A stretch of DNA of 64,000 nucleotides from Orobanche coerulescens. Its lineage: Eukaryota > Streptophyta > Magnoliopsida > Lamiales > Orobanchaceae. The notes under the pieces are model-generated. The model did no database searches. It had not been told where the DNA came from and saw only the letters and a list, made by a program, of their open reading frames with translations. Below, one piece after another: positions 47,374 to 57,954 of this stretch. The translations under genes and the position numbers were made by a program. The stretch covers positions 209,455,096 through 209,519,095 of the forward strand of contig CM065802.1 in assembly GCA_033398695.1 (NCBI GenBank), given 5' to 3'. Position 1 is the stretch's first letter. Each line of letters opens with the position of its first letter.

Positions 47374-49980
47374 ATGAGAAAATTCGGTAATGTAGGCCTA
47401 CTACCTTTGGATACCGAACTCGAGCGCACTCTTCGGAGAAGCAAGAAGGAGAAAATAGAGTTACCAGCAAAAGTGACCATGGCCGAAAATACCGAAAATC
47501 ACGGAGGAGATAATCTTGTGCAACAAACTCAACTGGCATTAGCACTCCGCGAATATGCTATGCCGCAAATCAATGCGAACTTTTCGGGGATCCGGCGTCC
47601 GACAATCTAAGCCAACAACTTCGAAATCAAGCCGGCTATAATTCAGATGGTGCAAGCTAGCCAGTTTTGTGGATTGCCGAACGGTGACCCCAATGCACAC
47701 ATTGCGTCTTTTCTCGAAATTTGTGACACCTTCAAGAACAACGGTGTCACCGATGATGCCATTCGTCTAAGGCTTTTCCCTTTCTCTTTGAGGGACAAAG
47801 CAAAATTTTGGTTGAATTCTTTACTGCCGGGGTTGATCACGACATGGGCAGAATTAGCGCAAGCCTTCCTGGCTAAGTTCTTCCCACTATCGAAGACGGC
47901 GAGGTTACGGAACGAGATCACCACCTTTGGGCAATTTGATATGGAGTCGCTTCACGAAGCGTGGGAGCGATACGAAGATTTGCTAAGGAGATGCCCACAC
48001 CACGGCCTACCGGATTGGCTCCAAATACAAACATTTTACAACGGATTGAGTGCTTCTACACGCACTCTTGTCGATGCGGCTGCTGGAGGAGCCTTAATGG
48101 GAAAAACTATGGCCGAGGCACACTCTTTATTGGAAGCTATGGCTGCGAATGCTTATCAATGGCCGTCCGAACGATTAAACCCGAAACGAGTAATGGAAAT
48201 CTCAAATAATGATCCAATCTCTACATTATCAGCTCAAGTCGCTGCCTTGACGCAGCAACTTCAAGCCTTTTTACAAGATCCTTCCCCCGTTGCCATTGAA
48301 TCATGCAATTGGTGTAACGGATCTCATCTTCGCACAGAATGTCAAGTCAGAAACCCTTTCGAGCAACCTCCGATGGAACAAGCTCAGTTCGTGGGGAACG
48401 AGAACCGGCAAAATAATCCGTACTCCAACACGTATAATCCGGGATGGCGTAACCATCCTAACTTTTCATGGAGAAACGGACAAAACTCGAACCAGCCCCC
48501 GTTTGCTCAATACCAATAGCAACCTCCTTCTGCTCCAAAAATCTCTCTAGAAGAAGCAATGGCGAAATTGGCAGCAAACACGAGTCAGTTCATGGCACGC
48601 ACGGAGGCGACCTTGCAGAACCATTCCGCTTCTATCCACTTGGAAGTCCAACTGGGCTAGATTGCTAATGTATTAACAGCCCGCCCGGAGGGTACCTTGC
48701 CAAGTACGACTGAAACGAATCCTAGAGAGAGTGTCAATGCCATTGGTTTGAGAAGTGGGAAAGAATTGGGCGAGCTGCCCGGGCAGAATGAAAAGAGAAG
48801 TGAGGATGAGGAGAAGAAAAATTCAGCGACTGAGGAATCACAAATGTCTAGACCCTCGAAATTGTTTCCGGATAATCCGAAGGCATATGTGCCACCCGTC
48901 CCGTTTCCGCAGTGATTACAACAGAAAAAGGTGGACAAGCAATTCTCTAAGTTTCTCGACATCTTCAAGAAACTACACATAAACATTCCATTTGCCGACG
49001 CCTTGGAACAAATGCCGAGTTACGTGAAATTCATGAAAAAAACCTTGTCAAACAAAAGAAAGCTCGAGGAGTATGAGACAGTCGCATTGACGGAGGAGTG
49101 CAGCGCTATTCTTCAGAAAAAGCTTCCGCCAAAATTGAAGGATCTAGGAAGCTTCAATATACCGTGCACCATAGAAAATCTCTCTTTTGATAAGGCGTTG
49201 TGCGATCTCGGGGCCAGCATTAATGTGATGCCACTTTCCATATTTAAGAATCTAAACATTGGAGAAGTAAAGCCGACGACAATCTCGCTGCAATTAGCCG
49301 ATAGATCGATTAAATATCCGAGGGGCATAATAGAGGACGTCTTAGTAAAGGTAGATAAGTTCATCTTTCCAGCAGATTTCATTGTACTCGATATGGAGGA
49401 GGATCAAGACATCCCAATTATTTTGGGAAGACCATTCTTAGCTACCGGTCGAACTCTCATAGACGTGGAAAAAGGGGAACTAACTCTACGGGTTCAAGAC
49501 GAGCATGTCACTTTCCAAGTGTTTAAATCCTTTCTGTGCCCAAGTAGTGTTGAGAAGAGCTCGCAAATTGAAAGTGTAGATACCGTTGCGAAAGACACAC
49601 ACCAGAAGAATCGTCGGTCGAAAAATTCAGAATCCGTTTCAGTTGCCCCGACGCCTAATAAGAATGAAGAGCAAGTCGCATATCTTAGGCATTTGAACAT
49701 GCCGTCTTCAACATCCGTTCATCCACAATCAGAAAATTCTCATTATGTCCTAAATTCGCCCGTGGAGTTGAAAATTAAGACGGATGTCAAACGAGCGCCA
49801 AGTCATGTGAAAAATGGGTGCTTCGGAAAGTTGTTTTCGTTAAAATCTTTTCGCAAAGAACATTTGGTGTCCAAACCGAAAATCGGATCGTTAAAGACCA
49901 ATGGTCAAAATTTTAAAACACATATTAACGGTTCGATGAACGGGGCGGAGTTCAAATGGTGTTTGCGAAAAGCGAACTGA
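47374..49980 (+). pseudogene. Athila-like gag-protease polyprotein with four stops, no frameshift
   Basis: One reading phase spans all 869 codons from ATG 47374 (MRKFGNVGLLPLDTELERTL) to 49980. It carries the gag core ([18 protein letters not shown]), CNWCNGSH, and an aspartic protease (CDLGASINVMPLSIF, IPIILGRPFLATG) with the Asp-Leu-Gly active-site variant usual in Athila. The C-terminus NFKTHINGSMNGA resembles an integrase tail. Stops lie at 47608 (TAA), 48517 (TAG), 48658 (TAG) and 48913 (TGA). Comparison with element no. 1 points to CAA or CAG at the first three. The coding region between protease and integrase tail is absent. Confidence 0.92.
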
Positions 49981-51215
49981 TTTTCAATAGGTCCGACTGA
50001 AGACTATAAACTTATAGCTTCTCGGGAGGCAACCCGGGCATTAGTTGTAGCTTTGTTATTTTTTCAGTATTTTCTTGCATTTTGGATCTTTGTTTTTCGT
50101 CATTTTAGCTTGGACATGCTTATCTCTCACGCTCTTGTTGTTTTCTGTTGAAAATTCTGTGCAGAAATTATCCTTTGGGAAAAATCAGCATTGGTCCGTG
50201 GCACAAGGATTGTGATCCGCGGCACACACAGGTCGAAAAAGAAGGCTAAACTTGTTGTACTCTGTGCCGTGGCACAACCTTACTGAGCCGCAACACACTT
50301 GATCGCTAAGCTGCGGCACGTGGCTGCTGAGCCGCGGCACACCAGATGCACCAGATATGCCCAGGGATATGTACTACGGGCCGCGGCACATATGTGCTGA
50401 GCCGCGGCACACTAACACTTTCGAGCCGCAGCACAAGGATGCTGAGCCGCGGCACATGACAATGGAACAAAGGAGCCTGAACATGTTGTACTCTGGGCCG
50501 CGGCTCACTTAAGCTGTGCCGCGGCCCCCGTTTAGAAGTTAAATAGCCCAGGTACCCTTCTTATACTCGATCGACCGGGATTCAGGTAAACTTCTTCCCT
50601 TTTCTTTACACAAGCGTTCGGCCGAGAACATCTTATCATCTTTCCTCCTGCATACTACAATCCAACCCAGGTAATCCTAAATCCCTTAATCCTTATTGAT
50701 GCATGGTTTGAGAAGTAAGGTATGGTTATTCATTTGATGTTGAGTATATTGTTGTTTTTCTTTTTCAAAGTTCTATTAAGAATTAAGTTGGGAATATGAA
50801 ATTTTTGATTAATTTCGATGGTATGTGTTGATATTCGGTAGATTGTTAAAGTTCTTGGCATTGTGTCATGAGCATGTCGATTGTTGTTATTTTTGGGGAT
50901 GAAATTCAAACTATTACAGTTCTTGTTCCTCATTTGAATTCATGCATTCAAGGTGGTTGATGAAATGCTTGAATGAATTTTTTTTCTTTGTTAAGTCAGT
51001 ATTTTGAACTAGGTGCGAACGAAATTGTTTATGGAATTACAGCGTACCCCAACCAACGTCAAGTTTAAACGTTAAAGCTCAATTTTAATTTTCCTTCACA
51101 ACGGTGCAAGCTCGTTCAACTCTTGATTCATGTTTGGATATCCTTAGCCGAGTAATGTTATTCTCATTATTGCTTAAGTAAGTAAACTCCGGTGTTTATC
51201 TTGTCAGGACTCGCT
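49981..51215 (+). other. Non-coding spacer of Athila element no. 2
   Basis: The spacer contains the post-pol hairpin at 50021-50038, twelve palindromes at 50193-50527, and a T-rich stretch ending in TTGTCAGGACTCGCT just before ATG 51216, which could serve as a splice acceptor. No coding signal is seen. Confidence 0.65.
50193..50527. repeat. Twelve CCGCGG-type palindromes in 21-bp pairs, Athila element no. 2 spacer
   Basis: Centres lie after 50198, 50219, 50269, 50290, 50313, 50334, 50383, 50404, 50428, 50449, 50500 and 50521. All six within-pair steps are exactly 21 bp; between pairs the steps are 50, 23, 49, 24 and 51. Element no. 1 has eight. Several copies are mutated (CCGTGG, CCGCAA) yet hold their position. 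Confidence 0.88.
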
Positions 51216-52541
51216 ATGGCTAGAACCAAAAAGGTTAGCAAAAAGGGCCAGGACACAATCGTCCCCCACACGAGGGGAAACTTCACAGAGCCGAGCTGAG
51301 TCGGAGGCGCACCAATTTTCTGACCCGAAGATTCATAAAATCATCAATGAAAAGATTCGTCCTCGGCCTTTGATTCCGGAGAGGGGATTCACCCCAGCCC
51401 CCCAGGACGGGGAGCTTCTGACGATGATAGACGAGATGGGGTGGGCCCGTTTTGCTGCACCTCTCAAGCCGGCGGTGATCTCCATTGTACAGGAGTTTTA
51501 TGCGAGCGCTTTGTTGAAGCACATTCGGGCAGGGCAGATGATACCGCAGTCGGATACCAGGACTCAGGTCGTTGTCCGGGGCATTACTGTAGATTTCTCT
51601 GTGGCCGCCATTCGGAGATTATTCGAGCTGCCTGTGGTGGATGAGACGGCTTATACGCGAGCTATGAGGGGCCTCACGAGGGAGGCCCTGCTCGAGACAC
51701 TCACACAGCCCGGCTCTGTCTGGGAGATACGCGCTCCGGGTTCATCGGCCTTCTACTTTAAGAGCTCGCGCCTCAGTCGACTCGGGCGAGCTTGGTTGTA
51801 TTTCATCTGCGCTCGTGTTGATCCCACCTCGCAGATCCGATCTGTTTTACTCTCTCGAGCCCGTGCATTATATGCTATCACTTCCGGGCTGCGATTCGAT
51901 GTGGCTCCTCTCCTGGTACGATCTATTCTTCTATGCATTCAGAGAGGGGCCAAGACGGGGCTGAAGCACCCCTCGCTCATCTGCGCTCTATGCCGGCAGT
52001 CGGGGATAACGTGGTCGGATGACGAGCCGATGTTAGCCCCCAGGGGCCGATTGATCATCGCATCATTTCGCACTTCGACCAGTGGGGAGGAGCACCGGCA
52101 CACACTCGGGGGCAAGGATTTCTACTTGATGAGGCAAACGAGCAGTCCCCCGAGCCTCTTCTTCTGACGCAGGGGCAGATGGAGTCCAGCCCGCCGCCCG
52201 ACAGAGAGCACTTGCAGGCAATGTTCGACGGGTTGAGAGAGGAGATGAAGAGAGAGAGAGAGGAGATGAGGAGAGAGAGAGAGAGCTTGTTGGCTGCCCT
52301 GAGAGAGGAGAGGCGGACGGAGAGAGAGAGCATCATCGCTGCCATCCGAGATGAGATGAGAGGGTAGGCCCGCTGGGCCAACCGACGTGAGGCGAGGCGC
52401 CTGGCAGCGAGAGATGCTTACCACCAGGAGCTCCTTGCTGCATGGACGGCCCACATTATGCACCCGGACGAGCCATTCATTCCACCCGTTCACCCAGCCA
52501 CGCCGCCCTCCTCGCCGGATGACGCCGGCGCCAGTTTGTGA
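51216..52541 (+). pseudogene. Athila-like second ORF, frameshifted
   Basis: It starts at ATG 51216 (MARTKKVSKKG). A +1 shift near 51240 is needed to reach the main domain (from 51370: IPERGFTPAPQDGELLTMIDEMGWARFA, ISIVQEFYASALLKHIRAGQM, VVVRGITVDFSVAAIRRLFELP). A 1-bp deletion near 52042 and a TAG at 52366 interrupt the coiled-coil region (REEMKREREEMRRERE). The frame ends at 52541 with DDAGASL. The domain is the same as in element no. 1 at 26098. Its function is not established. Confidence 0.75.
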
Positions 52542-53713
52542 GCAGACTGTAGGGGAGTACTTGACCTTTTTCTTTTATTGCATATTATTCTTTTTGTCCA
52601 TTGAGGTCAATGTACATCCTAAGTTTGGGGGGGGGGGGTTACTTTCTTTTGCTATTATTATTATTGTTATACTTATTCCTTGCACTTTTCATTATTTTTC
52701 GTTATTTTTGTTGTTGCTAGCCTTGCTTGTCGTGTTTTTAATTGCATTCGTGAATTTTTCGTGCTTCATTTGTGTAAAACTGATGTTACGATACTGATTT
52801 CTCTCTGAAGAAACGGTTGAGTTTTAGTTGAGTTGTAGTCAGCGATATCTGTTTCTGTTGAGTATTCATCTAGGTCCGAAATTTTTTGTTTTTGTAGAGA
52901 TCTTAGCGGATAATAGAGGAGACATACATGTTTTTAAATCGCCGTCTATACGTTTGATACACTTTTCGCGTAGCTAGTCGTCCAGTAACATAAGTCGTGT
53001 TGGCACTTGCTTTGAGTTTAGAGTCGGATATTTTTCCCAAAAATTCGAGATATTATTTGTTCTATGATGGGAAATCTAGTAACCGGGGGTATTCGCGTGA
53101 CCAGTTGTTTACTCTCGCGCAAAACAGCGACCTTGAATCGGATGCGGGAATAGCTACTCGAGTTTTTTTTCTCCGCTGTAGAGGGGGGCTTAGTAACTAG
53201 AAGCATCCATGTGCCCCATGAGTGTCTTTTACATCAAATGGTTCCCCAATACATGAGAATGGAAATCCACCCTAGGATTATCCCGATGAAACATTCAGAG
53301 ATCCGAACCTAGTGGTTAACTCGAATCTTTATAATGATCATACATAAGGGAATGCTGTCCGAGGAGTAATTGTGATAATGAAACTCTTGTATTTTTCCAC
53401 TAGACCGTGGGGCTGGGCGAGTTAGCTTGTTTACACTAACCCTTCATATTGGCGGTCGGTTAAATTCACGCTTGTTAATCTTTGAGATTGATTTTCTTCA
53501 TGAACGATTGGTTAGGACTGAAATTGGTTACTTAGTGGATTCAGTATCCTGGATGTGACTCGCTATTACGATACTTGTACTATTCTTTGAGACTTTCAGG
53601 GTAGTATTGATTAAGTTGAGCACTATGGACTTGCATGATTATTCACGGTACATTTTGTTTAAAATTGATAATTTTTGCTTGAGTACAAGCAAAGGCTCAA
53701 GTTTGGGGGTATT
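52542..53713 (+). other. Athila element no. 2 3' non-coding region with polypurine tracts
   Basis: CCTAAGTTTGGGGG followed by a long G run lies near 52619, and CTCAAGTTTGGGGG lies directly before the 3' LTR (about 53695-53709). Two closely similar purine tracts about 1.1 kb apart are shared by both Athila-like elements. No coding sequence is seen. Confidence 0.7.
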
Positions 53714-55016
53714 TGTTAGGCGTATTTTTATGCGCTTATTTATCATTATTTTATATCCATCTTGAGCCTAAATCTGCATAAATGAGCTTTTAATGCACTA
53801 TTCTTATATGTTTTGTAGGAAATTGGAGTCCGGAAGCTCGAACGACAAAAAACGGGCGAAAACGGCAGTTTTTGGCATGGGGCAGCGGCACATGCAGGTG
53901 ACCAGCGAGCCCCGAGTGAACTGTACCCTGAGCCGCGGCACAGGTATAGTGAGCCGCGACCCAGAAGAAAAAAATAGCGCCCAGGCATCCCGCTGAGCGC
54001 CGTGAGCCGCGGCACAGATTAAGTGAGCCGCGGCCCACGGGGCGGTTTTGACAGAAAGTGCCGCGTCTCTGGGCCGTTTTGAAGCCATTTCTCGACCTAA
54101 TCACACGGACGCGTTTTAGAGGCTGCTGGGAGTTATAAATAAGGGTTTAAGGTCATAATCTTGAGGAAAATCGCGGAGAGGAGGATTGGAGGATCGATCA
54201 TTATCAAGAGAAGAAGCAGAAGACACCAAGAGCAGAGAGCGGAAGCCAGAAGAATGGAGGAATCCAAGTTCTTCATCTGCGTTTGATTTTAATGCTTCAT
54301 TTCATTATTTCTGTATTTTTATCCTTTAGCATGTCAGGCTAAAACCCTGTTCTAGGATTTTGATGAAACCAAAGTTTTGACGAATTTGCTTTTGATTATC
54401 TATATAATTCCCTTTTCTGTTGAGTTTTCCCAATCGTCTTTAATGCTTTCAATTATGTGGCCTATAATTGGATTGTTTTAATTACGCAACTCGAATCGGG
54501 AGAGGAGAGTTGGTGAGGAACTATTGGTGAAAACCGTTTTATCTTGTGAGATAGGAATATACTCATTGGAACTACGTGGCCTTTTGAAGATTTTGTGCTT
54601 TTTGCCTTTTGTCGAATTAATTCACCTAGGGATAGAGTGCGTTATTCACCTTTAGAAAAATCTATTGACCTCGGGAGAGGCGGTAGAATATTTTAGCAAT
54701 CTTCGCCTTCAATAAATTGGGGAAACCATTAACTTCAGATAATCGAGAGTAAATTCGGATAAACCAAGGTGGATTCACAATCCTAGGCTTATTCATCATT
54801 TGACTTTCTTTCTTCGAGCGATCGTTTTTACTGTTAGTTCTTTTATTGGTTTTCTTTAGTTATTAATTGCATCCCAAACTTCGACAGTTCAAATAACATT
54901 AGAATACATAAAAATCGGTAATTAGTGATTCAGTCCTCGTGGGAACGATAACTCACTCATCACTTTATTACTTGTCTACGATAACGTGCACTTGCGTTAA
55001 ACGAAATCTCGCAACA
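53714..55016 (+). mobile_element. Athila-like 3' LTR, element no. 2
   Basis: This LTR is 1303 bp, TGTTAGGCG...CTCGCAACA. It has palindrome centres after 53885, 53935, 53956, 54009 and 54030 (steps 50, 21, 53, 21) and a TATAAATA box at 54134-54141. One palindrome step present in the 5' LTR is absent. Confidence 0.93.
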
Positions 55017-55021
55017 CCATA
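55017..55021 (+). other. Target-site duplication of Athila element no. 2 (right copy, CCATA)
   Basis: It matches 45903-45907. Confidence 0.92.
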
Positions 55022-55684
55022 TAATATGCGAACTCGCCGACGTACTCCACGCTGAGGTAAGGATCGATCTCGATCGCCTTCAACTTCTCCTTCAGCCCCG
55101 CGGCTGTCTTGTCAGCATCCTCGAGCTCGGCTACCTTGGCAGCCAGTTCCCCCTTCATTTTCTCCAGCTCGCCGTTTAGTCGATCCACCACCACCTTCAG
55201 CCCGGTCACCTCCTCCTGCGAGGACGCATGCAACTGACGAGCATCCGCCATCTGGTCGCGCATCAGATCGACCACCGCCCGAGACCGGTCAAGCTCCTGC
55301 CTCATTCGGTCAAGGTCTTGTTTGGCTCGCTTGGCCGTCTCCGCATACTCCTTCTCCATGGCCACGATCCTATCAGCGAACTCGGCATCCTGGTTCCGAG
55401 TAGCCTCAAGATCCAATTGGAGGTGAGAAGTAGATGGCCGCCCCTCATAATCTTTAATGGTTTGAGCGGCCATCATCGCCGCTTGGAGGGTCAGGGCGAG
55501 TGTCGCCTGCATGGCATCTCCAGACCGCCGGCGTGCAATCGCGTCCAGGTCGGTCGTCTAAGCCTTAGGAAGAGAGAAGATGCCCCGAGAGATGTAGGAA
55601 GGAACGTCGATAGGCTCGTGCGGGGACTTGCTCGCCAGGAAATCCAGCACCATCGGCGAGGTGTTCGGATCGGCAAGACGGACC
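55017..55684 (-). pseudogene. Tat antisense gene, exon 4 proximal part (coiled coil)
   Basis: On the minus strand a splice acceptor (TTTGTGTTGCAG) lies just above 55684. The frame reads VRLADPNTSPMVLDFLASKSP...SLPKA, a TAG stop, then TTDLDAIARRRSGDAMQATLAL and a long heptad-like coiled coil (AKRAKQDLDRMRQELDRSRAV, LNGELEKMKGELAAKVAELE). It ends in EFAYYM where Athila element no. 2 is inserted. Long coiled coils at this position are typical of the 'putative gypsy type transposon' proteins encoded antisense in Tat elements. Confidence 0.85.
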
Positions 55685-55765
55685 CTGCAACACAAACAAA
55701 AAACGAAGGAGTTAGTATACATCCTACATGAGTAGCTTAACTCAGAAAGATCCAACCAGTCTTAC

Positions 55766-56173
55766 CTTGCGACCTTCTCGGGGTTGCGGCCGAAATAGGG
55801 CTTGCCCCGCGGAGTCTCGGCTTCAGCGATCGCCGCAGTCTTTAAGAAGGCCGCTGAGGCCGAAGACCCCTCCACCATTGGAACAGCGGAGATAGGAGGC
55901 GCGGCAACCGGCGGCACCACAATGGACACCTCCGCAGCAGCAGTCGGCAGGGGCTCCTCCGGCCTCCGCCTCTTGCGGTTGCGCTGGAGCTGCTCTTTAT
56001 CCCGAGCCTCCGGCTCGACGACCGGCGCTATAATAGGTCTCTCCTCAGGGATAGGACGGGACGTCGTTGCAGGGGCACGACCCGCCTTCTTTCCTTGGTG
56101 TAGATGACTCAAAAGACCGGGGTTCGACATTATGATCTCTCTCGGGGGCTCGGAGTAGCGGGGAAGTGGATCT
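55766..56173 (-). pseudogene. Tat antisense gene, exon 3
   Basis: The acceptor is TTCTTTGACAG above 56173 and the donor is AAG|GTAAGA at 55765. After a shift, apparently from an expanded GAGAGA, the frame reads MSNPGLLSHLHQGKKAGRAPATT, a basic, proline- and alanine-rich low-complexity segment (KEQLQRNRKRRRPEEP, VVPPVAAPPI) and GKPYFGRNPEKVAR. A nuclear-localisation-like basic patch (RKRRRP) is visible. The intron to exon 4 would be 81 bp. Confidence 0.78.
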
Positions 56174-56258
56174 CTGTCAAAGAAGAAATTCAGCCAAGTT
56201 ATACATCTCTTTCAATCAGACGATCATCGAGCAGAAAAGAGGAAGTAAAAATTCATAC

Positions 56259-56423
56259 CTGGAACCTTCAGGTGGCGAGGGAAGCGAAACAGTCGAGCGC
56301 CCAACCAATGGGCTTCGTTGTTGACCATGCGAACGTCGAGATAGTTGTCTGGCAGACCGCGGATTCGCTCCCAGACGATCAAGAAGTCAAAAGGAAGGTC
56401 GCCGATCGCTGGAACAAGGGAGC
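56259..56423 (-). pseudogene. Tat antisense gene, exon 2 (55 codons)
   Basis: The acceptor is TTTTTGCAG above 56423 and the donor is CAG|GTATGA at 56258. The frame reads GSLVPAIGDLPFDFLIVWERI, then LPDNYLDVRMVNNEAHWLGA and RLFRFPRHLKVP, without a stop. Flanking introns of 69 bp (56424-56492) and 85 bp (56174-56258) have canonical GT-AG ends on the minus strand. Confidence 0.8.
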
Positions 56424-56492
56424 CTGCAAAAAGGAAACCAAATTAGATCACTTCAAGGTGTATCTGAACAAAGGGAGAGTTAAAACCCTTAC

Positions 56493-57429
56493 TCGGATTC
56501 CTCTCCCGAAAACTGGTGGGGATATCCAACTCGTCCTCTGGTTTATCGCTCGACGCCGACCTCCGTGCTCCACCGACCCAACACCAATTCGTCAGGTCGA
56601 CCCGAACTTTGTTCGGCACCCCGAGGACCACCCTACCCATGCGGCCCTGAATGTGATAGCCGCCAATTGAACCCTTCTACACAGTCAGCTTGAAGAGGTA
56701 GTTCATTTCCAGCGCAGAAGGTAGACGGAACAACCGATGACCGCCAAAAAGTGTCAAGGTACTGATAATCTGCAGCCAGGCGTTCGGCGTCAATTGGAGC
56801 GGCGCCACATTCCAGGCAGACATCAAGTATGACACGGTGAACGGCAATGGGAACCGCAAACCGGCCTCCAGGATCAGTTCGTTAACGGCGACCAAACCCT
56901 CGGGAGGTTGGTCGGCACGTTCGTTCTCCGAGGACACATACAATGAGACATCAGAAGAGATATGGAATTTCGCCCTCCAGCGACTCAAGTCCTTCCTGGT
57001 CGCCGAACTCCGGATCTGACCAAGGGTCCACGGGGAGCGGTCCGCGGCCCGAAATAACGTCCGCTTCACGGGTGCATAGGGGTGGGCGACCAAGTATGCT
57101 CCAAAGTCAAACTGAGGACGTGGTCCGGCCAGCCCCTCCATAAGACCGGCGAATTCCAAAAAGGCCCGGCCAAACACGCTGTTCTGCTCCCAGTACAGCC
57201 TCACCGCCTCATCCTCATCCACCGGCGAGCCCCTATGCCCCGCCGCCGCCGACCTCGCCGCGTCAGCCTCGTTGAAGAGCTCTTCAACCTCCGCGGGTGC
57301 AATCCCCGCACGAATGGCTTCGACGGCCGTCTCCATGTGAAGAGCCGCGGAGGTTTCTTCCCGGGCAGGCGAAGTCGCGGCGGCAGAAGAGCTACCAGCC
57401 TCAAACGCATTGGATCCTCCTCCAGACAT
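56493..57429 (-). pseudogene. Tat antisense gene, exon 1 (gypsy-type transposon domain, PF04195-like)
   Basis: ATG is at 57429 (MSGGGSNAFEAGSS). After a low-complexity N-terminus the core reads EAVRLYWEQNSVF, VNELILEAGLRFPLPFTVSYLM, APLQLTPNAWLQIIST and LFGGHRLFRLP. This pattern matches the Pfam family known as 'Putative gypsy type transposon' (PF04195); its function is unknown. A TAG at about 56677 interrupts the frame, which then continues KGSIGGYHIQGRMGRVVLGVPNK to a donor (CCGA|GTAAGG) at 56492. A TATA box lies 144 bp upstream of the ATG. Confidence 0.85.
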
Positions 57430-57572
57430 GTTTCTAAGAGAAAATGGGGGAGAGAATTTTTGTTCTTACCTAAAAAGAAAGTCGGTCGGCGCAAGAAGCT
57501 TCAAAGAATTTCGGCAGAGTCTTCGTCTAAAGGCAAGGGCGCATAAAGATCTGAACTGCAGTAGCCCTAGCC

Positions 57573-57580
57573 CTTTTATA
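57573..57580 (-). promoter_or_regulatory. TATA box for the Tat antisense gene
   Basis: The minus strand reads GCCTATAAAAGGGCT, a consensus plant TATA box, about 144 bp upstream of the antisense ATG at 57429. It lies outside the LTR, so the antisense gene would have had its own promoter. Confidence 0.75.
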
Positions 57581-57954
57581 GGCGAGAGCAGGGACCTCTG
57601 TGTAAATAGGCAGAATCCCAGGGGCTGAAGTGCAACCGTTGGGGGGGACACATTAAATGCAGCCCTCGAAACCCGCGTACGTGTCGTTTCGAGGGCACGC
57701 CAGGCGACAAGTCTGACAAAAACCGTCGGACTCCCCCAATGGGAGCGCGACGCGTGTCCCTGTGACGTTTCGAAAGCCCGCCTCCACATCCTGCTATTTA
57801 CAGCGCCTAAGGAGATCGTACGGATTCGAAATCAGTTCGTCCAGGCGACGATCGTCCTTGTCATAAATAGACGAGTCGCTCGTCTAAAACAGGCGATCGC
57901 CAGCAGTACCACCTCACCCCACATCTTCAACATCGGAGCGAGCTGGGGGGCAAT
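57581..57954. other. Region between antisense promoter and Tat 3' LTR, with polypurine tract
   Basis: There is no coding signal. GAGCTGGGGGGCAAT directly precedes the 3' LTR and is the likely plus-strand primer. The remainder would be the upstream region of the antisense promoter. Confidence 0.7.

Larger units (their letters stand above)
45908..55016 (+). mobile_element. Athila-like non-autonomous gypsy element no. 2, complete with both LTRs
   Basis: The element is 9109 bp and flanked by CCATA duplications. It has LTRs at 45908-47233 and 53714-55016, a primer site at 47240, gag-protease at 47374-49980, a palindrome-rich spacer, a second ORF at 51216-52541, and polypurine tracts. Reverse transcriptase, RNase H and the integrase core are absent at the same point as in element no. 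1. The insertion lies in the last exon of the Tat antisense gene. Confidence 0.94.
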
